Below are positions 8,203 through 18,061 of a stretch of 33,413 nucleotides of DNA, piece after piece; position 1 is the first letter of the stretch, and the number at the start of each line of letters is the position of its first letter. The notes beneath the pieces are model-generated. The model saw nothing but the letters and a program-made list of their open reading frames with translations, did not search any database and was not told the DNA's origin. This DNA is from Candidatus Aveggerthella excrementigallinarum (GTDB lineage Bacteria; Actinomycetota; Coriobacteriia; Coriobacteriales; Eggerthellaceae): the NCBI GenBank assembly GCA_018715725.1, contig DVLD01000056.1, positions 1-33,413 on the forward strand, read 5' to 3'. The position numbers and the translations under genes were made by a program.

Positions 8203-9670
8203 GGGCACCCTCCTCCTCGGCGCGGTGCATGGGCAGCGTGAACTCGAACGTCGCGCCGCCCTCCCGGTTGTTTCGTGCCACGATGCTGCCATCGTGCGCC
8301 TCGACGATGGCCTTGCAGATGCTCAAGCCCAGCCCGATGCCGCCTTTGCGGCCCGGCTCGGCGTCTTCCGACACGAACCGGCCGAATATCTTCTCCAGCA
8401 TGTCCGGCGCGATGCCGCCGTCGTCGTCCGCCACGCGAAACACCATGTCGTCTCCCGCCCGCTCGGCAGAGACGCGGATGCGCGAGTTGGGCGCGGAGTG
8501 CTTGATCGCGTTGTCGATAAGGTTCACGAGCACCTGCCGAATGAGCTTGCCGTCCATGGGAACCGTCTCCACGTCCTGGGGCGGCTCGACCGCGATCTCG
8601 TGCTCGCCGCGGTAGGGCATGACCCGCGCGACGGCATCGCCGATGACGTCGTCCACCACCTCGGGCTGGAAATCGAGCGGCACGTCCTCATCCTGCACGC
8701 GCGTCATGCCGAGCAGGTTGTCGATCATCTCGGCCAGCCACCTCGCGTCGCTCGCCATGGAGGAGAGCAGCGCATCGCGGTCCGCCGGGCTCACCTGGTC
8801 GGCGTTCGCGGCCAGAAACTCGGCGTTGCCCTGAATGCCCGCAAGCGGCGTGCGCAAATCGTGCGAGACGCTGCGCAGCAGCGTCGTCTTGAAGCGCTCG
8901 CGCTCGATCTTGAGCTCGTCGGCGCGCGCGTGCTCCTCCAGCTCGTTGCGCTCGACGGCCACGACCGTCTGGGAGATCACGGAGTCCAGGAACGTCCGGC
9001 TTGAGGCGTCCAGCCCGCCTTCGCTGCAATCCACCGCCACCACGCCGTACACGTGCGATTTCGCGGAAAGGGGCAGGTAGCGCACCGTGCAGCCGGGATA
9101 TTCCGGCATGCCGGCGCCCGTTTGGTACCCCTGCTCGAAGCACTCGAGCGCGGCGGCGTCCTCCGCCGGCCTGCCCAGGTACATGCCCACTTCGCGACCG
9201 AGAATCTGCGTGAGCGCGGACGCGGAGCATGCGCACGCGTCCTCCGCCGACGTGCTGTCGATGAGCCCGGCGCTAATCTTGTTGAGGCGTCGCAGCACGA
9301 GCGCATTGTGTTCGGCTATCTCCACCTGCTGCTTCATGCGGTTCGCCAGCGCGCCGGTGATGAGCGCCACGATGGCGAAGATCACGAGCGTGATGGCGTC
9401 GTTCCGGTTGAGGATGGGCAACGCCAGGTGCGGGACCATGAAGAAGTAGTCGTAGACGAGCAGGTACAGCACGCCGAGGATGATGCCCCACACGCCCGAG
9501 TCCGTCTCGATAGAGACGATGAGCACGCCCAGGACGAACAGGAGGAAACTCGCCTCCGCCCCCAGGCCCAGCAGCGAGAACCCGAACGCGGCAGCAATGC
9601 CGGCCACGAACAGCAACGCCGCGATGCCGGCGTTCCGTCCGCCCAGGCTGAACCTAACGTCGCGCAACAT
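8189..9670 (-). CDS. kdpD: Short KdpD-like sensor histidine kinase (DUF4118 TM + GAF-like + HisKA + HATPase, without N-terminal KdpD/USP domains)
   Basis: Start MLRDVRFSLGGRNAGIAALLFVAGIAAAFGF...SVSHDLRTPLAGIQGNAEFL...VNLIDNAIKHSAPNSRIRV...GIGLGLSICKAIVEAHDG; 493 aa. Overlaps kdpE by 14 bp. Confidence 0.88.
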   Translation of the reverse strand: MLRDVRFSLGGRNAGIAALLFVAGIAAAFGFSLLGLGAEASFLLFVLGVLIVSIETDSGVWGIILGVLYLLVYDYFFMVPHLALPILNRNDAITLVIFAIVALITGALANRMKQQVEIAEHNALVLRRLNKISAGLIDSTSAEDACACSASALTQILGREVGMYLGRPAEDAAALECFEQGYQTGAGMPEYPGCTVRYLPLSAKSHVYGVVAVDCSEGGLDASSRTFLDSVISQTVVAVERNELEEHARADELKIERERFKTTLLRSVSHDLRTPLAGIQGNAEFLAANADQVSPADRDALLSSMASDARWLAEMIDNLLGMTRVQDEDVPLDFQPEVVDDVIGDAVARVMPYRGEHEIAVEPPQDVETVPMDGKLIRQVLVNLIDNAIKHSAPNSRIRVSAERAGDDMVFRVADDDGGIAPDMLEKIFGRFVSEDAEPGRKGGIGLGLSICKAIVEAHDGSIVARNNREGGATFEFTLPMHRAEEEGAHGGR

Positions 9671-11156
9671 TGCGCGCCTCCTCTCCAATGCCGTGCAGCA
9701 TCCACCGGATTCCGAACACGAGCGGGAACACCTCCAAGCGTCCCAGCAGCATGGTAGCCGAGCCCACGAGCAGCACGATGGGCGACGACCCGTTCTGGAT
9801 GAAGCCAACGCCCACGCCCGTGTTGCCCAGGCACGACGCCGACTCGAAGATCGCGTCGCCCAGCGGGGCGCCGCACAGCGCGAACACGAACCCGCACAGC
9901 GCCAGCAGCGTCATGTACACGCCCACGTAGACCTGCACCGAGGAGACCTCCTCTTTCGTGCATTCGATGGACTTCCCGAAGCGGTTGATCTTCGCGCTGT
10001 AGACGCGACGGCGGTGGCCGAACTTCTCGCGCAGGGACCACAGCAGCCCGCGCACGTACACCACCAGGCGGTAGACCTTGATGCCGCCCGCCGTCGAGCC
10101 CGCCTCGCCGCCGACGACCATCAGGAAGACGAGCACGTACAGCACGCCCGAGCACAGGGCGGCGAAGCTCGGCACCGTCTGCAGGCCCGTCGAGGTCATG
10201 ACGGACACCACTTGGAACAGCGCCGTGCGCACCGCCTCGAAGGGCGTGCCCGCCGTGTGGTCGGCCACGAGCATGGCCGCCACGAGCAGCGTGGACACGA
10301 GCACGATGCCGTAGAACGGAAGGGTCTCGGCATGGCGCGCGAACGCGCGGAGCTTGCCCTGTGCCAGCATGAAGTTCAGCAGGAAGTTCGTGGCGCCCGC
10401 CAGCATGAGCACGACGACGATGAGCTCGATGGCGAAGCTGTCGTAGGACGCCATGCTGTCAGGCCGGACGGCGAAGCCGCCCGTCGAGACCGCGGAGATG
10501 GAGATGTTGATGGCGTCGAACAGCGGCATGCCCGCCACGACGAGCGCCACGACGCCCGCCGCGATGATGCCCGTGTACAGGAACAGCACCATGCGCGCCG
10601 AGCTGGACACGCTGGAGAGGAGGCGCTCGGTGTGGCCCTCGGCGTTGTACATCTTGAGGCCGTGCGCGTCGTTCACGACGCACGCGAGCACCAAGATGAG
10701 GCCGACGCCTCCCACGTAGTGCATGAGGCTCCGGTGCAGGAGCAGCAGCTTCGGGCACGATGCCACGTCGACCACGGAAAAGCCCGTCGTGGTCAAGCCG
10801 CTCGTGGACTCGAAAATGGCCTCCGGCACGTTGAGCATGCCCGCAAGCACGAGCGGCATCGCGTAGGCGACGACCGAAAGCACCCAAATGGCGGCGGTGA
10901 CGCCCGCCGCCTCCACGCGCGTGAGCGTGAGCGCCGCCGCGCCCTTCGACCCGAAGAAGTACGCAAGGTAGCCGACGAGCATCGTCACGACGCTCGGGAA
11001 GATGAAGCACGGCGCCAAGGTCACCTCGTCGGGGAACGCCGGCAACGCCGCGAGCGGCGTGAGCATCATGGCTCCCGCGAACACGAGCGCGATGCCCACC
11101 TGGCCCGCCGCGGCATGCGAGCTGTCGCGGTGCGGGCTACGCATGGCCTTCGCCAT
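9654..11156 (-). CDS. trkH: TrkH-family potassium uptake membrane protein
   Basis: 500 aa; four P-loop-like segments ESTSGLTTTGFS, SISAVSTGGFA, SVMTSTGLQT, SCLGNTGVGVG; GGEAGSTAGGIKVYR. Confidence 0.92.
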   Translation of the reverse strand: MAKAMRSPHRDSSHAAAGQVGIALVFAGAMMLTPLAALPAFPDEVTLAPCFIFPSVVTMLVGYLAYFFGSKGAAALTLTRVEAAGVTAAIWVLSVVAYAMPLVLAGMLNVPEAIFESTSGLTTTGFSVVDVASCPKLLLLHRSLMHYVGGVGLILVLACVVNDAHGLKMYNAEGHTERLLSSVSSSARMVLFLYTGIIAAGVVALVVAGMPLFDAINISISAVSTGGFAVRPDSMASYDSFAIELIVVVLMLAGATNFLLNFMLAQGKLRAFARHAETLPFYGIVLVSTLLVAAMLVADHTAGTPFEAVRTALFQVVSVMTSTGLQTVPSFAALCSGVLYVLVFLMVVGGEAGSTAGGIKVYRLVVYVRGLLWSLREKFGHRRRVYSAKINRFGKSIECTKEEVSSVQVYVGVYMTLLALCGFVFALCGAPLGDAIFESASCLGNTGVGVGFIQNGSSPIVLLVGSATMLLGRLEVFPLVFGIRWMLHGIGEEARNVARR

Positions 11157-11721
11157 CCCCGCCCGCGGCGCCGTCGTCGGCAGCCTGCAAGCCCTCGCTC
11201 AGGACACGGCGCAGGCCAGCCGTTGCGTCCAGGCTCTCGTCGTGGCCGGCATGCTCGAAGACCGCGGCGCGCGCACGGTCGGCGCGGCGTTCGCCCGCGC
11301 GCCCGCCCGTGCTGCCCAACGCGGCAAACGACGCCTCCTCGATAAGCTTCGAGAGCACGAACGTGGCGCTCACGACCGACGAGATGCCCAGCTTCTTGAA
11401 CACCGCCACGTTGCGCGGGTTGTACGCCGTGCACACTTGGCGCTCGATGCCGAAGTAGAACTGCGCCATCTGGCAAATGACTAGATTGTCTGCGTCGCTG
11501 TCCGACAGCGCGATCATGAGGTCGAACCCCTCGATGTCGGCGTCGTCGAGCACGTAGCGCTTCGTGGCGTCTCCGCAGACGACGGGGACGTCATGGCGCG
11601 CCGCCAGGTGCTCGCACCACGCGCGGTCGTTGTTGACGATCACCACGTCGTTGCCGCCCGCCACAAGCGACTCGACCAGAAAGTCCGTGCGGGAGCGCCC
11701 TCCTGCGATCACGACACGCAT
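11137..11721 (-). CDS. trkA: TrkA-N domain K+ uptake regulatory protein
   Basis: MRVVIAGGRSRTDFLVESLVAGGNDVVIVNNDRAWCEHLAARHDVPVVCGDATKRYVLDDADIEGFDLMIALSDSDADNLVICQMA; overlaps trkH by 20 bp. Confidence 0.85.
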   Translation of the reverse strand: MRVVIAGGRSRTDFLVESLVAGGNDVVIVNNDRAWCEHLAARHDVPVVCGDATKRYVLDDADIEGFDLMIALSDSDADNLVICQMAQFYFGIERQVCTAYNPRNVAVFKKLGISSVVSATFVLSKLIEEASFAALGSTGGRAGERRADRARAAVFEHAGHDESLDATAGLRRVLSEGLQAADDGAAGGDGEGHA

Positions 11722-11733
11722 GCTTGCCCCTCC

Positions 11734-12246
11734 TTACGACTCGCGCTTCCAACCGAACCCGCGGACGGAACGTCCGCCGGTCCACCCGCCGCGGGATTCC
11801 GACATCGCGCGCGGCGTGCGCTGGTCCAGCGGGAGGTTTGCAATGCGGCAGAAGGCGCCCAGGCACAGCGCGTGCGGGCAGATGGGCTCGATCGTGCTGT
11901 CCTCGAGCATGGCCACCAAGTCCCCGTCGTCGATGCGCGCGTACACGTGCTCCACACCGTACACTTCGCTCGCCACGCGAGCGATGAAGTAATTGACGGA
12001 GTCGCGCGTCGTGCACGCGACGAAATAGGACGCGCGGTCGATCTCGCACGCCTCGAGCGTCGAGACGTCGGCGCCGTCGCCCACAAGCGTCTCGCCCCCA
12101 AAGCTTGCCGGAAGCCCGTTGAACGCCGCGGCGTTCATGTCGACCACCGTGACCGCACATCCAAGCGACGAGAGCTTGTCCGCGACGGCCAGCCCGAACT
12201 CGCCGCATCCGACGACGAGCGCGCGCTTCGTCTTGACGATGCCCAT
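11734..12246 (-). CDS. trkA: Second TrkA-N domain K+ uptake regulatory protein
   Basis: MGIVKTKRALVVGCGEFGLAVADKLSSLGCAVTVVDMNAAAFNGLPASFGGETLVGDGADVSTLEACEIDRASYFVACTTRDSVNYFIARVASEVYGV; Rossmann GxGxxG-type motif; 170 aa. Confidence 0.85.
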   Translation of the reverse strand: MGIVKTKRALVVGCGEFGLAVADKLSSLGCAVTVVDMNAAAFNGLPASFGGETLVGDGADVSTLEACEIDRASYFVACTTRDSVNYFIARVASEVYGVEHVYARIDDGDLVAMLEDSTIEPICPHALCLGAFCRIANLPLDQRTPRAMSESRGGWTGGRSVRGFGWKRES

Positions 12247-12395
12247 GGCCCCTTCCCCTTTCGACAGCACACCGGCCATGCCAGCTTCGAACCGAGTATA
12301 GAACCGCGCGCATAAAGACGGCGTTAATTCGAAAGCCCGCCCGGAACAAAATCCGAGCGGGCGACGGAAGCAAGAGCGGGCGACGCTCTGCAGAC

Positions 12396-12449
12396 GACGC
12401 AGCATGCGTCATGCCATGGTATGATGAGAACATGCAAAATGCATGCATT
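12396..12449 (+). promoter_or_regulatory. Promoter/operator region of toxin-antitoxin operon
   Basis: -10-like TATGAT (12420-12425) between palindromes GACGCA-gca-TGCGTC (12396-12410) and AATGCATGCATT (12438-12449); SD AGGAGG follows. Confidence 0.6.
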
Positions 12450-12470
12450 ATTCCTGCAAAAGGAGGACTC

Positions 12471-12842
12471 ATGCCAGCCTTGCAAGTACGAGAGCTCCCT
12501 GAGGATTTATACGAAGCTCTGCGCGAATGCGCGAGCAATGAAGACCGCAGCATCTCCCAGCAGACAATCCACATCCTGCGCGAATACTTGCGCGCATACC
12601 GAGCAAGCAACGAACCTGTTGCGTGGACCGCCGTCCCCGCAGCACCGCAAACGCCCCAAGCGAACATCGGAGTCGACGAACGCGAGCAGCGTGTCCGAAA
12701 GCGAGCCCTGGCGTTCGAAAGGATTGACGCCCTCCCTTCCTTCAACGTCCCCGGAGGATTTCCCGAACCGGCAGAGCTCGTCCGCTCTGCCCGCGAAGAA
12801 CGCGGTGGGAGCTCTCTGGAATGGCGGGGCGACGCACAATGA
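12471..12842 (+). CDS. Antitoxin, FitA/VapB-like ribbon-helix-helix protein
   Basis: AGGAGG SD then MPALQVRELPEDLYEALRECASNEDRSISQQTIHILREYLRAY; overlaps downstream PIN gene by ATGA. Confidence 0.82.
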   Translation: MPALQVRELPEDLYEALRECASNEDRSISQQTIHILREYLRAYRASNEPVAWTAVPAAPQTPQANIGVDEREQRVRKRALAFERIDALPSFNVPGGFPEPAELVRSAREERGGSSLEWRGDAQ

Positions 12843-13246
12843 TCGTCCTTGATTGCAGCGCCGCCGTCGAAATAGCGCGCGGAACAGAGCGCGGTAGGGC
12901 ATTTCGGGCCTTGATGCTCGAAGGAGAGCCTGTTATGACGTCGGACCTTTTCCGCGTCGAGGTTCGCAACGCGTTCTGGAAGTACGTACACGCCAGACTC
13001 CTCGCAAGCCGTGACGCAGAACAATACGTCGACGGGGCTCTCGCCCTCGTCGACGTATTCGTGCCGCTTTGCGAGAACGCCGACGAGGCGTTCGCGGAAG
13101 CCGTGCGCCAGGACCATTCCGTCTACGACATGTTCTACTTGACCCTTGTGCGACGCAGCAACGGCACGTTGCTCTCCGCGGACCGCAGGCTCATCGCACT
13201 CTGCGAGGACATGCGACTCAACTGCGTTGTGGGCGCCGAGCTGTAG
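12839..13246 (+). CDS. VapC-like PIN-domain toxin
   Basis: MIVLDCSAAVEIARGTERGRAFRALMLEGEPVMTSDLFRVEVRNAFWKYV...DHSVYDMFYLTLVRRSNGTLLSADRRLIALCEDM; PIN acidic residues. Track start 12821 is alternative. Confidence 0.87.
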   Translation: MIVLDCSAAVEIARGTERGRAFRALMLEGEPVMTSDLFRVEVRNAFWKYVHARLLASRDAEQYVDGALALVDVFVPLCENADEAFAEAVRQDHSVYDMFYLTLVRRSNGTLLSADRRLIALCEDMRLNCVVGAEL

Positions 13247-13258
13247 CCCAGCGCCCCG

Positions 13259-13870
13259 CTAGAACGTGCCGTAGTAGGAGAACGACGACGGATCAGCCGT
13301 GTAGGCGCCCGCCCCGACCGCCGCAACGACGGTGCCGATGAAGCCCATGACGGCGATACCGATGAGGATGCCGATCACGAACGTGCAGGCGAAGCCCACG
13401 ACCGACCACTTGATGGCGGAGTTGCGAATAGCCGGATGCTTGTCGGCGTTGATGAGCCATGCGATCAAGATGCCGAGCAGGTTGCCCAAAAAGCCCAGCG
13501 CGAAGTAGCCGAACTTCATGCCGCCCGTGAGCTGCGGCACGAGCGCAGGCTGCGGCGGGAACGGCTGCGGCGCCTGCTGGGCGTACGGCGGCACGGGCGC
13601 GGACTGGGCGTTCGCCCCCGCGAAGCCCTGTGCGCCGGGCGCGCCGGCCTGCTGGTCGGAGGGCCGGCCGAACGGCGGCACGGCAGCCCCCGGCTGCTGG
13701 GCGGCAGGCTGCTCGGGCGCCGGCTGTGCGGCCGCGTGCTCAGGCGCCGGCTGGGCGGCGGGCTGTCCGACGGCAGGCTGCTCGGTGGAAGCGGCGTGCG
13801 GGCCCTGTTCCGGGATGGCAGCGCTTTCGCCCTGCGGAGCGTTCGGGTTGGGGTTCGTATTCTCAGGCAT
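13259..13870 (-). CDS. Pro/Ala/Gln-rich N-terminal tail plus membrane domain, hypothetical
   Basis: 203 aa; low-complexity AAQPAPEHAAAQPAPEQPAAQQ then hydrophobic segments FGYFALGFLGNLLGILIAWLI and WSVVGFACTFVIGILIGIAVMGFIGTVVAAVGAGAY. Confidence 0.72.
   Translation of the reverse strand: MPENTNPNPNAPQGESAAIPEQGPHAASTEQPAVGQPAAQPAPEHAAAQPAPEQPAAQQPGAAVPPFGRPSDQQAGAPGAQGFAGANAQSAPVPPYAQQAPQPFPPQPALVPQLTGGMKFGYFALGFLGNLLGILIAWLINADKHPAIRNSAIKWSVVGFACTFVIGILIGIAVMGFIGTVVAAVGAGAYTADPSSFSYYGTF
13701..13759 (-). repeat. Degenerate in-frame repeat encoding AAQPAPE(H/Q)
   Basis: Two successive ~27-30-nt units containing the shared core gctc(g/a)ggcgccggctg. Confidence 0.6.
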
Positions 13871-13987
13871 GGTGTCCTCTTTCGCCAGAATGGTTGCTCA
13901 ATGACGCGAGCGTACCACGGGAATCGCGCCCGTCGAAAACCTGGCACGATCCCGTCACGGAACCGACACGCGCCGCTACCCCGCACG

Positions 13988-14047
13988 GCGTACGCGGTCG
14001 CATACGCAGGCGTAGGCGCAGACGCGGGTGCGGACGCGACGCGCGAG
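13988..14047. repeat. Five degenerate 12-bp tandem units in intergenic DNA
   Basis: gcgtacgcggtc/gcatacgcaggc/gtaggcgcagac/gcgggtgcggac/gcgacgcgcgag align in register. Confidence 0.65.
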
Positions 14048-14069
14048 AACGCAAGGGGCTCCCAGACGG

Positions 14070-14101
14070 ACAGACGCCCGTGGACGCCTACGGGCGTCTG
14101 T
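14070..14101 (-). terminator. Hairpin overlapping the stop codon of the YbhN-like gene
   Basis: 12-bp stem ACAGACGCCCGT/ACGGGCGTCTGT, 8-nt loop; stop codon CTA at 14088-14090 spans loop and stem; no U-tract. Confidence 0.5.
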
Positions 14102-15302
14102 TCGGACGCTCGCGGATGACGCCCATCTCTTTCGCGGCGTCCACCAGCGCTTCGGTGTCGTGGTCTTCTTCGACTGCGGCAATCTGCTCAAGCGTCGCAT
14201 GCACCACGCTCGATTCCAGCTCGGAATCGACGGCATCGGGGACCGCCGGACGATCGCCTTCGGGCGCGGCATCGGCATCGGCGGCCTTTCCCTTCGTTCC
14301 GGCATTGCGGAACGTCTTCGTGGTCTGAATGAGGATGGCGCCGATGATGAACGGCATCCAGAAGACGATGCCGCGGTACACGAGCGCGATGGACAGGCCC
14401 GCCGACGCTGCCTGGCCAAACGAGGTGAACGCCACCGTGACGGCCGCTTCCACCACGCCCACGCCTTGCGGCGTGACCGAGACCATGGCGAACAGCGTGG
14501 CCACCACGTAGCCGCACACAAGCGCTTCGGGCGAGAACACGCCGAACCCCATGCCCACCAGGCTGAAGCACGACAGCTCGCAGATAGAGGCGAACACCGA
14601 GCACCCGAACGCCTTCGCCGTGGTCTTCGGCTGGCTGGCGATGAGCCCCGCCGCTTCGGAGAACGAGGCGACCGTGCGCTCGACCCACGGCTTGAGCGAG
14701 GCTTTGCCCATCTTCGCCAGAATGCGGTTAATGAGGCGGTCCACCTTCGAGAGCAGGCGGATGATGACCTGCGGGCGCTTGCGGCCCATGACCATGATGA
14801 ACACCATGGCGCTCACGATGAGCAGGACGATCAGGCCCGGCAACGCCCACATGGGGTCGAGCCCCACGGCGATGGCCAGCACGAGAAAGCCCGAGAGCAT
14901 GATGATGGCGAAGCCGGAGTCGATGGTGATCTGCATGAGCAGCGCGGCGGACGTGGCCTTGCCGGCGGGGATGCCGCGACGGCGCGCGTCGTCCACCACG
15001 AGCGTGGTGCCCGCCAGGTTGAGCGAGGGCGCGATGGTGTTCATGAAGAACGTGCCGAACACGAGCGGCAGCGTGTTGCGCGCCGCCATGTGCTCGCCCA
15101 CCGCCGCAAACGCGAACGAGTACGCGAAGCTCTGCGCGAAGTACTTGCCTAGCTGCGTGAGCACGGCGACCGCCATGAACAGGGGCTGGCCCTGCTTCAT
15201 GGTCTCCACGAGCTCCACGAGCTGGTCGCCGCGGAAGAGCACGAACGCGAGCACGATGATGATGACCAGGCCGGCGAAGAGGTTGCGTACGTTCAGCTTC
15301 AT
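14088..15302 (-). CDS. Lysylphosphatidylglycerol synthase TM region/YbhN-like (UPF0104) membrane protein
   Basis: Start MKLNVRNLFAGLVIIIVLAFVLFRG...NTLPLVFGTFFMNTIAPSLNLAGTTLVVDDARRRG...MVSVTPQGVGVVEAAVTVAFTSFG; 404 aa. Confidence 0.85.
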   Translation of the reverse strand: MKLNVRNLFAGLVIIIVLAFVLFRGDQLVELVETMKQGQPLFMAVAVLTQLGKYFAQSFAYSFAFAAVGEHMAARNTLPLVFGTFFMNTIAPSLNLAGTTLVVDDARRRGIPAGKATSAALLMQITIDSGFAIIMLSGFLVLAIAVGLDPMWALPGLIVLLIVSAMVFIMVMGRKRPQVIIRLLSKVDRLINRILAKMGKASLKPWVERTVASFSEAAGLIASQPKTTAKAFGCSVFASICELSCFSLVGMGFGVFSPEALVCGYVVATLFAMVSVTPQGVGVVEAAVTVAFTSFGQAASAGLSIALVYRGIVFWMPFIIGAILIQTTKTFRNAGTKGKAADADAAPEGDRPAVPDAVDSELESSVVHATLEQIAAVEEDHDTEALVDAAKEMGVIRERPNRRP

Positions 15303-15460
15303 GGGCCCTCGCTCCCCCGTAGTCGTCTCCGGCCGGCACCGCGGCCCTTGGCTGTTGTAAAGTCCCACTATAGCACGGGGATACCGCGCGCAGGACGCGT
15401 CGCCGCGCACGGTGCGAACGCCCCGCCGGCGGGCGGCGGCGAACGCCTTGTGCGAACACC

Positions 15461-17604
<2,144 letters not shown>

Positions 17605-17608
<4 letters not shown>

Positions 17609-17847
17609 GCGGCAGCCTCCTCCACGGCGATGCCGGCGGCGATGCCGCTGCCGAGCGCGAACCGCGCGCCGCGCACGCGCACGATGACCGTGCCCTTTCC
17701 CTTGCCGTTGAGCACCTCGATGAGCGCGCCGTGCGTCATGCCGAGCGCCTCAAGGCGCTTTTCCACTGCCGTCTCCAGCTGGATGCCGCGCACGCGGTAC
17801 CGTCCGCCCACGCGCGCTTTGTCAAGCGTCGTCTGTCCTGCCGTCAT
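17605..17847 (-). CDS. feoA: Ferrous iron transport protein A
   Basis: MTAGQTTLDKARVGGRYRVRGIQLETAVEKRLEALGMTHGALIEVLNGKGKGTVIVRVRGARFALGSGIAAGIAVEE; 80 aa; 4-bp overlap with feoB. Confidence 0.92.
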
Positions 17848-18061
17848 GCTTCTCCCGAACGTTTCGCCCGCAGCAGCGCCCGTTGAACGCACAGGCGCTG
17901 TGCACGGCTTTTCTGCCCGCACGCGGGCACGCTTCCTTATTTCGGCTGAACACTATAGCAGAGAATGTTACACACGGGTAATTTTCCACACGCGCACGGT
18001 TGCCCGAAAACACCGGCACAAGCGCAGACCGGGCGCGCAGGGCGGCTCCATGCCGTGCTGC

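Noticed and set aside
9654-9808. N-terminally extended KdpD start at 9808
   Set aside because: Extension lies within trkH coding in another frame; MLRDVRFSLGG start at 9670 fits the DUF4118 domain.
15422-15433. CCCGCCGGCGGG palindrome after feoB
   Set aside because: Short GC palindrome expected by chance at this composition; no U-tract to call a terminator.
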